From Peristeroidobacter agariperforans (lineage in GTDB: Bacteria; Pseudomonadota; Gammaproteobacteria; Steroidobacterales; Steroidobacteraceae), in assembly GCF_004138335.1 (NCBI RefSeq), contig NZ_RYFW01000001.1, forward strand, positions 2,108,001-2,172,000: a DNA stretch of 64,000 bases, read 5' to 3'. Of this stretch, positions 53,572 through 62,513 are shown one piece after another (position 1 is the first letter of the stretch; each line of letters begins with the position of its first letter). Under the pieces are notes generated by a model. It made no database searches. It was not told the DNA's origin and saw nothing but the letters and a program-made list of their open reading frames with translations. A program made the translations under genes and the position numbers.

Positions 53572-53610
53572 GCGTGCGACCGGTTCCCTCCCACCGGTCG
53601 CACGCTGTTT
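53572..53610 (+). terminator. Strong rho-independent terminator closing the repeat-protein operon
   Basis: GCGTGCGACCGG and CCGGTCGCACGC form a perfect 12-bp stem with a 10-base loop, followed by TGTTTG. It lies 18 bases after the small gene stop. It separates this unit from the riboswitch-led operon. Bases 53611-53850 hold no gene that I can support. A TTGACA (53771-53776) may be the -35 element of the riboswitch promoter, though no good -10 follows at standard spacing. Confidence 0.8.
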
Positions 53611-53850
53611 GCCGCTCGATGCACACAGGGTGGGAAGGCAGGCTGTCAGTCGTCTGCGTACGGATACAAGGCGTCGACGGCGTTGTCGTCGCCTACCGAC
53701 AGACCTTTGAAATGTGCGGCAAGTCACAGGCCCGTCGCGTTTTTGCGCCGCTGGCATCACACTTCGTTCGTTGACATATTTGCGCTGCGTATAGCACCCT
53801 AGCTGGCGTTGTCAGAGGTGTAGCCACGCTCGTGTCAGGGGCCACCTTAA

Positions 53851-53930
53851 GCAAGGGCAAACTCACCGAAAGGTGGGGACGCAAAGCCACCGGTCTAAGG
53901 GAATTGATCCTAGGACAGCGGGGTTGCCAG
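53851..53930 (+). ncRNA. Cyclic-di-GMP-I (GEMM-I) riboswitch
   Basis: The conserved GEMM-I elements are present in order. They are AGGGCAAAC; a short stem capped by a GAAA tetraloop (CACC-GAAA-GGTG); GGACGCAAAGCC; a second helix containing the tetraloop-receptor sequence (CCGGTCTAAGG...CCTAGGACAG); and GCGGGGTTGCC. These bases form the c-di-GMP pocket in known examples. The aptamer ends about 75 bases before the likely start of the TlpA-like gene. The region between contains GC-rich pairable sequence (GCCGGCCTC/GGAGGCGCC) but no T-run, so control of translation or a longer-range mechanism is possible. Confidence 0.9.
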
Positions 53931-54003
53931 CGCCGGCCTCTCATTCATTGTGGAGGCGCCGATCGGCTGCCTCACCGCGTGTCCGGCGACGAATAAAAGT
54001 TCG

Positions 54004-54549
54004 ATGTCACAGTCCTCACAAGCTCGCTTGCCGCTCCAGGCTGCCGCACGGATGCCACGCTTTGCATTGCTGGCGTTGTTGCTGCTCGGGCCCGCTGTGT
54101 GCGTGCCGGCAACCCAACTAGTCGGCCAGCCCGCGCCGGACTTTGCACTGCGTTCGTGGGACGGCGCGAACATGCGCCTGTCCGAACACTCCGGCGAAGT
54201 AGTGCTGATTAACTTCTGGGCAACCTGGTGCGGGCCCTGTCGCCAGGAGATGCCATTGCTCGATGAGATCTATGGCAAGTACCGCCGCGCCGGCCTGGTC
54301 CTGTTCAGCGTCAACCTGGATGAGGAAACCAATGTCGACGCGGCGCGTGAAATGGCGAAGACGCTGCGCGTCAGTTATCCGGTGCTGTTCGATGCTCGCA
54401 AGGAAGTGAGCCGTGCCTATCAGGCGAGCACCATGCCGCTGACCGTACTGATCGATCGCGAAGGTGTGGTGCGCTACATCTCCGAGGGCTACAAGGCCGG
54501 ATATGAAACGCGCTACACCGAAAAGCTGCGTGAACTGCTGAACGAGTGA
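54004..54549 (+). CDS. TlpA/ResA-like periplasmic thioredoxin
   Basis: A protein of about 181 residues. The ATG at 54004 gives a basic region and signal/anchor helix (RFALLALLLLGPAVCVPA); ATG 54052 (shorter) and GTG 53950 (overlapping the riboswitch region) are alternatives. The thioredoxin domain has VLINFWATWCGPCRQEMPLL with the CGPC active site and the cis-Pro region TMPLTVLID. It is a periplasmic disulfide reductase or redox chaperone of the TlpA/ResA type. It is the first gene downstream of the c-di-GMP riboswitch and the next gene follows after 89 bases. Confidence 0.9.
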   Translation: MSQSSQARLPLQAAARMPRFALLALLLLGPAVCVPATQLVGQPAPDFALRSWDGANMRLSEHSGEVVLINFWATWCGPCRQEMPLLDEIYGKYRRAGLVLFSVNLDEETNVDAAREMAKTLRVSYPVLFDARKEVSRAYQASTMPLTVLIDREGVVRYISEGYKAGYETRYTEKLRELLNE

Positions 54550-54638
54550 CTCGTGTCCAACGGATCATCCGCTTCGCCCACTGCACCGAACTCGTATCGA
54601 ACTCTCGAGCACCCTCCACGGATTTGCCGGACATTGCC

Positions 54639-55238
54639 ATGCTGCGTCAGAGCCTCCTGAAAATAACTGCCACGCTGTTGCCCCTGCTGTTCGCAGCGGG
54701 GCTGGCAACTGCCCAAGACTCGACCACTGCGCCGCTGACCGACACGAGCGCGCCAGCTCCAGCCCCGTCGGCGCCGGCAGGCGGCGACAACTTCAAGAGC
54801 CTCGACGAAGAAGTGCAGGCGCTGAAGAAGGAAGTGCTCGACCTGAACCGAGAACTGTTCGTGCTGGAGGAAGAGCTGCTGTTCCCGGCCAATACGCAAG
54901 TGGCGGTGTTCGTTTCCATGGACGTGGGCGAGTTCTTTGCGCTCGACTCGGTGACCCTGAAGCTCGATAACAAGGAAGTCGCCAACTATCTGTACACCGA
55001 GCGCGAGGCGCAGGCGCTGCTCAGGGGCGGCGTGCACCGCGTGTTCATCGGCAACCTGAAGGCGGGCGAGCACGAGCTGATCGCGCTGTTCACCGGCCAG
55101 GGCCCGAACCAGCGCGACTATCGCCGTGGCGCGACCATCAAGCTCGAGAAAGGCGTGGGCGCCAAATACGTCGAGCTGAAGATCAGCGACAAGGCCGTCA
55201 AGGCGCAGCCCGAGTTCATCGTCAAGGAATGGGAATAA
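54639..55238 (+). CDS. Exported coiled-coil protein of the TonB/TPR cluster
   Basis: A 199-residue protein. The ATG at 54639 begins a signal peptide (ITATLLPLLFAAGLATAQDS), then a proline/alanine linker and a heptad-rich coiled coil (FKSLDEEVQALKKEVLDLNRELFVLEEELL, about 55-85). A beta-rich domain follows (TQVAVFVSMDVGEFFALDSVTLKLDNKEV... GAKYVELKIS). Similar genes beside TPR and ExbBD/TonB genes are often misannotated as AraC regulators; there is no helix-turn-helix here. It is likely an envelope component of the machine encoded downstream. Confidence 0.8.
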   Translation: MLRQSLLKITATLLPLLFAAGLATAQDSTTAPLTDTSAPAPAPSAPAGGDNFKSLDEEVQALKKEVLDLNRELFVLEEELLFPANTQVAVFVSMDVGEFFALDSVTLKLDNKEVANYLYTEREAQALLRGGVHRVFIGNLKAGEHELIALFTGQGPNQRDYRRGATIKLEKGVGAKYVELKISDKAVKAQPEFIVKEWE

Positions 55239-55241
55239 CCC

Positions 55242-57179
55242 GTGCCGGGCCGATGTAACAAATTATTGGTTGCGATGCTGTTCGCGCTAGGCGCGACCAA
55301 CGTCGCGGCCGCCAAGGAGAACAAGGCTCCCGAGCCGCGGCCCTTGGTCGGCACCCCGCAGGTCGTGCGCGATCTGCACTGGGGCGACGTGCTGTTTTAT
55401 TTCTATCAGGGCGACTATCTGCAGGCGCTGACGCGCCTCGGCGCCTCGCAGGATTTCAATCGCATCGGGCACCACGGCGTCGAGGCCGAGCTGCTCAAAG
55501 GCGGCTTGTATCTATCGCTCGGTCAGCATGAAGAGGCGGGACGCATCTTCAAAGCGCTGCTGAACGACAACGTGCCGCTCGATGTGCGCAACCGCGCCTG
55601 GTTCTATCTCGCGAAGGTCTGGTATCAGCGCAACTACCTGGAAGACTCGGCGACTGCGCTGGCGTCGATCCGTGGCGCGTTGCCCGGCGATCTCGAGCCG
55701 GAGCGTCATCTGCTCGAAGCGCAGGTGTTGATGTATCTCAACCGCTACGACGAAGCGATCCGCGCGTTGGAGCGGTGGCAACCGGTGGGCGCGGGCGGCG
55801 ATGTTTGGTCGTCGTATGCACGCTTCAACATCGGTGTTGCGCTGGTGCGCCAGGAGCGGGTCGAGGAAGCGGCCGAGTTGTTGAACGAAGTCGGTCAGAT
55901 CGCGGTGCCGACCGAAGAGCTTGCGGCGTTGCGCGATAAAGCCAACCTCGCGCTCGGTTTCGCCTGGCTCAAGGCCAATCGTCCCGAGGACGCGAAAAAG
56001 GTGCTGCAACGAGTGCGGCTGGAAGGCCCGCAGTCGAACAAGGCGCTGCTTGCAGTGGGTTGGGCGGACTCGGCGGAGAACCAGTTCAACAAGGCGCTCG
56101 CGCCGTGGATGGAACTGCGCGATCGCGACATCCTCGACGCAGCGGTGCAGGAGTCGTATCTCGCCATTCCTTATGCATATGCGCAGCTCGACGCAACGGG
56201 CCAGGCGGCGGAACAGTATGTAACCGCGGTTGAGGCGTTCGCGGCCGAGTCCCAACGCATCGATCAATCCATTCAGGCGATTCGCGACGGCAAGTTGCTC
56301 GACGCCATCGTCGAGAACGACAAGGCCGATCAGGTCGGCTGGTACTGGCAGCTGCAGAATCTCCCCGACGCGCCCGAGACCCGCTATCTCTATCACCTGC
56401 TGGCAACTCACGAGTTCCAGGAAGGCCTGAAGAACTATCGCGACCTGCGGCTCATGCAGCGCAATCTCGCCACCTGGGCGTTGAGCGTGCAGGCGTTCGA
56501 AGACATGGTGGACACGCGCCGCCGTGCCTACGATCAGCGTCTGCCGGGCTTGCAGAAGACGCTCGACACCGTCGATCTGGACGCGATGGAAGCGCACAAG
56601 AACGAGCTGGAATCGCGCCTGGCCGCGACCGAACGTGACGACGATGTGACTGCGCTCGCCACGTCGCGCGAAAAGGAACAATGGTCCAAGGTGCAGCAGA
56701 TCGAAGCGGTGCTGGCGAAGGCGGACCAGAACGATCCGATGGTGCAGGAGATGCGGGAGAAGGCGCGCCTGATCCGCGGCAAGCTGCTGTGGGATTTCAA
56801 TGGCAGCTTCAAGGCCCGCCAGTGGCGTGCCCGCAAGGAACTGCGTGAGCTGGATGTCGCTTATAAAGAAGCGCGTCGCCGGTCGGTGCTCGTCGAGCGC
56901 GCGCGTGGTGACTATCCCGCTCGTACTGAGGAGTTTGCACGCCGTGTGGCTACGTTGCCGCCGCGCATCGACGGCTTGAGCGCGCGCTTGGAAGCGACCG
57001 CCCAGGCTCAGAACCGCTATCTGGCGGCTGTTGCGATCAAGGAACTGGAGTCGCAAAAGCAGCGCCTCGCCTCCTATTCGTTGCAGGCACGTTTCGCGCT
57101 GGCGTCGATCTACGACAAGGCGGCGACGGGCAGCAACGCCACCGGTGAGGGTGGCGTCGACAAGGGAGGCGCGGAATGA
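55242..57179 (+). CDS. Periplasmic TPR protein of the TonB/TPR cluster
   Basis: A 645-residue exported protein starting at GTG, 3 bases after the preceding stop. Signal peptide LLVAMLFALGATNVAAAKEN is followed by a conserved opening (LHWGDVLFYFYQGDYLQALTRLGAS) and several TPR-like units (YLEDSATALASIRGALPG, YDEAIRALERWQPVG, AWLKANRPEDAKKVLQRVRLEGPQSNKALLAVGWA). The C-terminal third is helical and charged, possibly coiled coil. Its role is probably scaffolding in the periplasm. Its stop overlaps the next start by ATGA. Confidence 0.85.
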   Translation: MPGRCNKLLVAMLFALGATNVAAAKENKAPEPRPLVGTPQVVRDLHWGDVLFYFYQGDYLQALTRLGASQDFNRIGHHGVEAELLKGGLYLSLGQHEEAGRIFKALLNDNVPLDVRNRAWFYLAKVWYQRNYLEDSATALASIRGALPGDLEPERHLLEAQVLMYLNRYDEAIRALERWQPVGAGGDVWSSYARFNIGVALVRQERVEEAAELLNEVGQIAVPTEELAALRDKANLALGFAWLKANRPEDAKKVLQRVRLEGPQSNKALLAVGWADSAENQFNKALAPWMELRDRDILDAAVQESYLAIPYAYAQLDATGQAAEQYVTAVEAFAAESQRIDQSIQAIRDGKLLDAIVENDKADQVGWYWQLQNLPDAPETRYLYHLLATHEFQEGLKNYRDLRLMQRNLATWALSVQAFEDMVDTRRRAYDQRLPGLQKTLDTVDLDAMEAHKNELESRLAATERDDDVTALATSREKEQWSKVQQIEAVLAKADQNDPMVQEMREKARLIRGKLLWDFNGSFKARQWRARKELRELDVAYKEARRRSVLVERARGDYPARTEEFARRVATLPPRIDGLSARLEATAQAQNRYLAAVAIKELESQKQRLASYSLQARFALASIYDKAATGSNATGEGGVDKGGAE

Positions 57180-59992
57180 GCGGATCCAATAAGCTCCGCA
57201 TCCTGGTCACCCTCGCGCTTTCCAGTGCGATTGCGATGCCGGCGTGCGCCGCAGAGCTGCCGCCAATCAAGCCGGCGCCGCGAACCATCCGCGATCTCGA
57301 GAAGAAAGAGGTCAAGGTCAATCGCGATCCGCCGAGCGACGTGAAAATGCAGCAGGCGATCGAGCAGTACCGCCGCTTCCTCGAAATGGAATCGCAGAAC
57401 GAGAAGCTGCGCGCCGAAGCCATGCGTCGTCTCGGCGATCTGCAGGTCGAGGACGAGAGCGCACGCACGGCCGAAGGTGCCTTTGGCGGCCTCGGCGTCG
57501 ACGAAGCCGTGCAGCTGTACGAAGGACTGCTGAAGTCCTATCCGGACTACGAGCGCAACGACGTCGTCATGTATCAGCTGGCGCGTGCTTATGAAGCGAA
57601 AGGCCAGCTCGAGAAGTCGCTGACGGTGCTGGACCAGCTGGTGGCGACTTATCCGCGCAGCCCATGGCTGATTGAATCGCAGTTCCGTCGCGGCGAGATC
57701 CTGTTCAGCCTGGGTCGGTATCGCGAGGCCGAGAACGCGTACGTGGCGGTGACCACGCCGGGTGCGGATACGGGCTTCTTCGAGCAGGGCCTCTACAAGC
57801 TCGGTTGGTCCTTGTTCAAACAATCGCTCGGCGAGGAAAGTGTCTCCGCGTTCATGCGGCTGCTCGATCGGATCCTGGTGCGGGACGGTCAATTGCGTTC
57901 GCGAGATTCTTTGAGCCGGCCGGAGCGCGAGCTCACGTCGGATGCGTTGCGCGCGATGGCGATCAGCTTTTCGGATCTCGACGGGCCGGCGACGCTCGAT
58001 GCCACGCTGGCGCAGCGAGGCGATCCGCCGTACGCACACTTGGTGTATGAAGCGCTCGGCGATTTCTATCTGGAAAAGGAACGTTATCTGGACGCGGCAG
58101 TGGCGTTCGAAGCGTTCGCCAAGCGGCGCCCCGACGATCGTTATGCGCCGTCGTTGCAGATGCGGACCATCGATGCCTACCAGAAGGGCCGCCTGGCGTC
58201 GCTGGTCATCGAAGGCAAGCAGGCTTTCGTCGAGCGTTACGCGTTCGGCTCCGCCTTCTGGCGCGAGCGCACGGTTGCAGATGCGCCCGAAGTGGCTGCG
58301 CAGTTGAAGTCCAACCAGAAGGACCTCGCGGAGTATTACTACGCGCTGGCGCAGAAGGATAAGAAGCCGGAGAACTATGCGTCTGCGGCGCGCTGGTATC
58401 GCGCGATGCTCGATTCGTTCCCGCAAGATCCGGAAGCGCCGGCGAATCGCTTCGTGTTGGGTGAAGTGTTGTTCGAGTCCGGGCGCTTCGCCGAGGCGGC
58501 CAAAGAGTATGAAACGGCGGCGTATGACTATCCGGCGCATCCGAAGTCCTCGGCTGCCGGTTACGCCGCGCTGGTCTCTTATCAGAAGCACGAGCCGACG
58601 CTTCAGGGCCAGTCCAAGGCCGTGTGGCATCAGCAGGGCATCGAGAGCGCGCTGATGTTTGCCACCAGCTTCCCCGAGCACCCGGAGTCGGCCCGCGTGC
58701 AGACCAAGGCCGACGAAGATCTGTTCGCGCTGAACGATTTCGATCGCGTGATCGAAGTGTCGACGTTGATCCTGGAGCGCAATCCTCCGGTCGAACGCAA
58801 GCTTGCGCGCACGGCGACCACGCTGCTGGCGCACTCGCTGTTCGATCGCGGTCGCTTCGGCGAGGCGGAAGCGGCCTATGTGAAGGTGCAGGGCTTCCTG
58901 CCTGCCAACGACCCGGATCGCGCCAACATCGAAGAGCGCATCGCTGCGTCGATTTACAAACAAGCGGAAGCGAAGCGCGCGGCGGGCGATTCGACCGGTG
59001 CGGTCGACGACTTCCTGCGGGTCGCGGCGCTGGCTCCGAACTCGAAGGCGCGCTCCAACGCGGAATACGACGCCGCGAGCATCCTGTTGCAGAGTAAGCA
59101 GTGGGAGCGGGCCGCGCAGGTTTTGGAAACATTCCGTCGCAACTATCCCAATCACGAGCTGGTGCCCGATGCGACGCGTTCGCTCGCGGTCGCCTATCTC
59201 GAACTGGGTCGTGGCACGCAGGCCGCTGCCGAGCTGGAGCGTGTGGCTGCGCGTGAGCAGGAGCCGGTCGAAATCCGGCGCGCTGCTCTGTGGCAGGCGG
59301 CCGAGCTCTATGACAAAGCGGCTTCGCCGACCAATGCGGCACGTTTGTATGCAAGCTACGTGAAGCAATATCCGTCGCCGCTCGATCCGGCGATGGACGC
59401 GCGCCAGAAGCTCGCCGACATGGCGAAGGCGCAGAACGACGTGAAGGTCCGGTCGCAGTGGCTGGATGAGATCATTCGCGCCGACAAAACAGCCGGCGCG
59501 GCGCGCACCGATCGCAGCAAATATCTCGCGGCGAAGGCGACCATCGAAACCGCCGACGTGCCGGTGGCGTTGTTCAAGTCGATCAAGCTGACTGCGCCGC
59601 TGAACAAGTCGCTGAAGTCCAAACGCGACGCCATGGAAAAGACGCTGGCGATCTACAGTCAGGCGCTCGACTATGGTGTTGCCGAGGTCACCACGCAGGC
59701 CACCTATGGCATGGGCGAGCTGTATCGCCAGCTGGGCGCCGACCTGATGGCGTCGGAGCGGCCGAAGAATCTGGATGAGGAGGCCAGGGAACAGTACGAC
59801 GTGCTGCTCGAGGAACAGGCCTTCCCATTCGAGGAAAAGGCCATTGAATTGCACGAGACCAATGCGCAGCGCACCGGCGACGGCGTTTACGATCAATGGG
59901 TCCAGCGCAGCTTCGATGTGCTGGCGAAGTTGAAGCCGGCGCGCTACGCCAAGACCGAGATCAGTGAAGACTATGTGCCGACGTTGCCTTGA
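57176..59992 (+). CDS. Large periplasmic TPR protein of the TonB/TPR cluster
   Basis: A 938-residue exported protein. Signal peptide LRILVTLALSSAIAMPACAAELP is followed by many TPR repeats spread through the length (EQYRRFLEMESQNEKLRAEAMRRLGDL, QLVATYPRSPWLIESQFRRGEILFSLGRYREAE, YPAHPKSSAAGYAALV, YPNHELVPDATRSLAVAYLELGRG). Proteins of this kind are described as putative TonB-system components with TPR. It likely forms a large curved scaffold binding the transducer or outer-membrane parts. It overlaps its neighbours on both sides (4 and 29 bases). Confidence 0.85.
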   Translation: MSGSNKLRILVTLALSSAIAMPACAAELPPIKPAPRTIRDLEKKEVKVNRDPPSDVKMQQAIEQYRRFLEMESQNEKLRAEAMRRLGDLQVEDESARTAEGAFGGLGVDEAVQLYEGLLKSYPDYERNDVVMYQLARAYEAKGQLEKSLTVLDQLVATYPRSPWLIESQFRRGEILFSLGRYREAENAYVAVTTPGADTGFFEQGLYKLGWSLFKQSLGEESVSAFMRLLDRILVRDGQLRSRDSLSRPERELTSDALRAMAISFSDLDGPATLDATLAQRGDPPYAHLVYEALGDFYLEKERYLDAAVAFEAFAKRRPDDRYAPSLQMRTIDAYQKGRLASLVIEGKQAFVERYAFGSAFWRERTVADAPEVAAQLKSNQKDLAEYYYALAQKDKKPENYASAARWYRAMLDSFPQDPEAPANRFVLGEVLFESGRFAEAAKEYETAAYDYPAHPKSSAAGYAALVSYQKHEPTLQGQSKAVWHQQGIESALMFATSFPEHPESARVQTKADEDLFALNDFDRVIEVSTLILERNPPVERKLARTATTLLAHSLFDRGRFGEAEAAYVKVQGFLPANDPDRANIEERIAASIYKQAEAKRAAGDSTGAVDDFLRVAALAPNSKARSNAEYDAASILLQSKQWERAAQVLETFRRNYPNHELVPDATRSLAVAYLELGRGTQAAAELERVAAREQEPVEIRRAALWQAAELYDKAASPTNAARLYASYVKQYPSPLDPAMDARQKLADMAKAQNDVKVRSQWLDEIIRADKTAGAARTDRSKYLAAKATIETADVPVALFKSIKLTAPLNKSLKSKRDAMEKTLAIYSQALDYGVAEVTTQATYGMGELYRQLGADLMASERPKNLDEEAREQYDVLLEEQAFPFEEKAIELHETNAQRTGDGVYDQWVQRSFDVLAKLKPARYAKTEISEDYVPTLP

Positions 59993-60653
59993 CAGCACTC
60001 ACTCGGAAGGACGTGATTGGCGTGGGCTGATCGTCGGCGCGCTGCTCGGTCTTTTGCTCTCAGGCTGCGGTTCTGCGCCGACAGGTTCGGACGCGCAGCA
60101 GGAGAAAGCCGCGGCCGAAGCCGCTGCGGGCGTGCCGGTCGAGCCGGTGCTGCCTCCCGAAGCGGTGCAACAGTTCGAGCGCGCCGTGCAAGCGATGAGC
60201 TCCGGCGATCTCGCAACCGCTGAGCAGGGATTCCGTGCGCTCGCGACTGCGTATCCATCGTATTCCGGCCCGCTACTGAATCTTGGCATCCTGCACGCCA
60301 AGGCTGGCAAGCTGGACGAGGCGGAGAAAGCCATTCGCGACGCGATCGCGCGCAACGGCAACAACGCCGCGGCGTTCAATCAACTCGGCATCGTCCAGCG
60401 CAAACAGGGCAAGTTCAAGGATGCGAACGATGCCTATACGCGCGCGGTGCAGATCGATCCGAACTATGCGCTGGCCTGGTTGAATCTGGGTGTGCTGTGC
60501 GATCTGTATCTGCAGGAACCGCAGCGTGCGCTCGAAGCATATGAGCGTTACCTCGCGACAGCGAGCGCGCCGGACGCGAAGGTCAACGGCTGGGTGACCG
60601 AACTGAAGAAACGGATCGGCGCCGATCCGCGAAGTGCCCAAACTGGCGAATGA
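59964..60653 (+). CDS. TPR lipoprotein of the TonB/TPR cluster
   Basis: A 229-residue protein. The start at 59964 overlaps the preceding gene by 29 bases. The N-terminal helix ends in the lipobox LLSGC, so it is a predicted outer- or inner-membrane lipoprotein. Three or four canonical TPRs follow (GDLATAEQGFRALATAYPSYSGPLLNLGILHAKAGKLDEAEKAI..., FNQLGIVQRKQGKFKDANDAYTRAVQIDPNYALAWLNLGVL). This resembles pilotins such as PilF/Tgl, which assist assembly of outer-membrane complexes. The next gene overlaps by 4 bases. Confidence 0.87.
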   Translation: MKTMCRRCLDSTHSEGRDWRGLIVGALLGLLLSGCGSAPTGSDAQQEKAAAEAAAGVPVEPVLPPEAVQQFERAVQAMSSGDLATAEQGFRALATAYPSYSGPLLNLGILHAKAGKLDEAEKAIRDAIARNGNNAAAFNQLGIVQRKQGKFKDANDAYTRAVQIDPNYALAWLNLGVLCDLYLQEPQRALEAYERYLATASAPDAKVNGWVTELKKRIGADPRSAQTGE

Positions 60654-61138
60654 GCACCATGAGCACAATGCGCTTCACTCTGCCTCTGTTACTGATGTTT
60701 GCTTCGGCGGCCGTGTATGCGGCCGAGGAGCAGGGCACGTTATCTAAAGAAGCGACCGCGGCTGGTCCCGCTGTGGACACCAGCAAGACGACGAACGTAT
60801 CGCAATCGTCAGCGGCTGCCGAAGCGCCGCCGCCGTCAGCGGAGCCATCGACTTCGTCGGAACGCGCTGGCGGCCCGCGTGCAGTCGTGCGCAACGATCG
60901 ACTCGATCTCGACACCACGACTGTGACCGGCAATCGCGAGCTGCCGAAGGTGATGTACGTGGTGCCTTGGAAGAAATCCGATCTTGGCGATCTGCCCGCG
61001 CAGCCGTTCAACACGCTGCTGGATGAGGCACTGACGCCGGTCGATCGTGACGTTTTTCGTCGAGAGGTGACCTACTACGGTGCAATCAATGGCGGCTCCG
61101 ACGCGGCGGCTCCGCCACCTCCGAGCACTGAGAAGTAG
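60650..61138 (+). CDS. Small exported protein of the TonB/TPR cluster
   Basis: A 162-residue protein with signal peptide (LPLLLMFASAAVYAAEE), a low-complexity Ser/Ala/Pro-rich middle and a short conserved C-terminal part (ELPKVMYVVPWKKSDLGDLPAQPFNTLLDEALTPVDRDVFRREVTYY). The LPKVMYVVPWK motif is seen in small proteins next to ExbB/TPR genes. No domain is recognised. It overlaps the TPR lipoprotein by ATGA and precedes exbB by a 121-base gap containing a hairpin. Confidence 0.78.
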   Translation: MSTMSTMRFTLPLLLMFASAAVYAAEEQGTLSKEATAAGPAVDTSKTTNVSQSSAAAEAPPPSAEPSTSSERAGGPRAVVRNDRLDLDTTTVTGNRELPKVMYVVPWKKSDLGDLPAQPFNTLLDEALTPVDRDVFRREVTYYGAINGGSDAAAPPPPSTEK

Positions 61139-61160
61139 GTCGCAGCAGGCAGTATTTATG

Positions 61161-61186
61161 TAAGGCGATAAAGCGCGCCTTATTCA
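61161..61186 (+). terminator. Hairpin with weak T tract between envelope genes and exbB
   Basis: TAAGGCG-loop of 8-CGCCTTA is followed by TTCACTTATTC. The stem is 7 bp. It may partly terminate or attenuate transcription so that exbB and the following genes are expressed at another level or from their own promoter. Confidence 0.45.
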
Positions 61187-61259
61187 CTTATTCAGTTGAG
61201 CGCTCGCCCGGAAATGAGCGGCGCCTTGGTCTACCGCACCGCATAGGAGTCTTACGACG

Positions 61260-61964
61260 ATGGAATTGATCCATTTCATGGTGAATTTCTTCCGCGAGGG
61301 AGGATTCTTCCTGTATCCGCTGGCCGCGATCTTCGTGATCGGCATCTCTATCGCCATCGAGCGTTTCATCTTCCTGACCAACGAGACGACCCAGAACCGT
61401 CGTCTGTGGGCGCAGGTCGTGCCGCTGATCAACAGCGGCAACTTCAAGCAGGTGGTGGCCATCACCTCCAAGTCCAAGGCGTCGATCGCGACCGTGCTGA
61501 ACTACGGCATCGCTCGCCTCGCCAGCGCCCGCCGGCGCGATGACGTCGAAAAGGCCATGGACGAGAGCCTGCTCGAAATCATTCCGCGCGCCGAGAAGCG
61601 CACTCACTATCTTTCGGCGCTGGCCAACATCGGCATGCTCACCGGTCTGCTCGGCACCGTCATCGGCCTGATCGCGGCGTTCGCCTCGATCGCCCAGGCC
61701 AATCCGGCGGAAAAGGCCAGCCTGCTGGCCGCCAGCATCTCGGTCGCCATGAACAACACCGCGTCGGGCCTGTTCGTCGCGATCACGCTGTTGTTGGCGC
61801 ACATGTTCCTGGAAGCCAAGACCACCAAGATGATCGACAGCCTGGAGATCGCTTCGGTGAAGTTCATGAACTCGGTCGTCGAGCGCCGTCAGGACGTGGA
61901 AGTCGGCAACGACGATCTGGCCGCCCCGCAGCCGCGCGGTCGCGCGGCTCACGGAATGGCCTGA
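61260..61964 (+). CDS. exbB: ExbB/TolQ/MotA-type proton-channel protein
   Basis: A 234-residue inner-membrane protein with three helices: FLYPLAAIFVIGISIAIERFIF, ALANIGMLTGLLGTVIGLIAAFA and a third with MNNTASGLFVAITLLLAHMFL. The LTGLLGTVIGLI core is the hallmark of the ExbB/TolQ family. With ExbD it forms a pmf-powered motor that energises TonB-like proteins. Two ExbD genes follow directly. It is the motor stator of the cluster. Confidence 0.92.
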   Translation: MELIHFMVNFFREGGFFLYPLAAIFVIGISIAIERFIFLTNETTQNRRLWAQVVPLINSGNFKQVVAITSKSKASIATVLNYGIARLASARRRDDVEKAMDESLLEIIPRAEKRTHYLSALANIGMLTGLLGTVIGLIAAFASIAQANPAEKASLLAASISVAMNNTASGLFVAITLLLAHMFLEAKTTKMIDSLEIASVKFMNSVVERRQDVEVGNDDLAAPQPRGRAAHGMA

Positions 61965-62006
61965 GAAAGATTGGAACGCCACAGCGGTCCGTTAAAGGGA
62001 TAGACA

Positions 62007-62513
62007 ATGGCTCAGTCCAAGGCACAGCGGCGGGTAGCGCGCAATCACGCGCGCTATCGCGGCCGGCACGAGATCAACGTCGTGCCGATGGTCGACATGA
62101 TGATCATCATGGTGTTCTTCCTGATCTTCACCGCGGTGTTCACCAAGACGAATATTCTGGAGCTCAACCTGCCGGGCGCCGACAGTGCGGTGCCGGACCT
62201 GCCCGAGGGGTTGAACCTGGAAGTCATCATTCGCAAGGACAAGATCGAAATCGCCGATCGCGGCACCGGGCTGCTCAAGAGCGTCCCGACCAATGGCGGC
62301 GCCTACGATCTGGTCGGGCTGCAGGACTACCTGAAGCTGGTGAAGACCAAATATCCCGATAAGACGGATGCGACCATCCTGCTCGAGCAGGAGATTGCCT
62401 ATGACACGCTGGTGCAGGTGATGGACACGGTGCGTGTCTTCAGCGTGGCCGAGAACAGCTGGACTTACGGCGAGCTGTTCCCGGATGTGTCCGTGGGAGA
62501 CGCGCCGACATGA
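62007..62513 (+). CDS. exbD: ExbD/TolR-type motor protein, first copy
   Basis: A 168-residue protein with a basic N-terminus and one membrane helix (VVPMVDMMIIMVFFLIFTAVF) carrying the conserved proton-binding Asp. A periplasmic domain follows. It lies 42 bases after exbB and overlaps the second exbD by ATGA. The two ExbD-like proteins probably form a heteromeric pair in the motor. Confidence 0.9.
   Translation: MAQSKAQRRVARNHARYRGRHEINVVPMVDMMIIMVFFLIFTAVFTKTNILELNLPGADSAVPDLPEGLNLEVIIRKDKIEIADRGTGLLKSVPTNGGAYDLVGLQDYLKLVKTKYPDKTDATILLEQEIAYDTLVQVMDTVRVFSVAENSWTYGELFPDVSVGDAPT

Noticed and set aside
52647-53760. Two long minus-strand open frames across the DGDTGGKRPV array (repeats such as TGRLPPVSPS and a His/Val-rich frame)
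   Set aside because: They are open only because the plus-strand repeat has no stop codons in any frame. The plus frame has a ribosome-binding site, signal peptide, operon partner and terminator, while the minus frames have none.
53771-53795. TTGACA and TATAGC as a sigma-70 promoter for the riboswitch
   Set aside because: The spacer would be only 13 bases, too short for a normal promoter. The -35 alone is noted in the terminator entry but no promoter is claimed.
57110-59998. 962-residue minus-strand open frame
   Set aside because: It is the antisense shadow of the large TPR gene, with Arg/Leu-rich low-similarity sequence and no recognisable domain.
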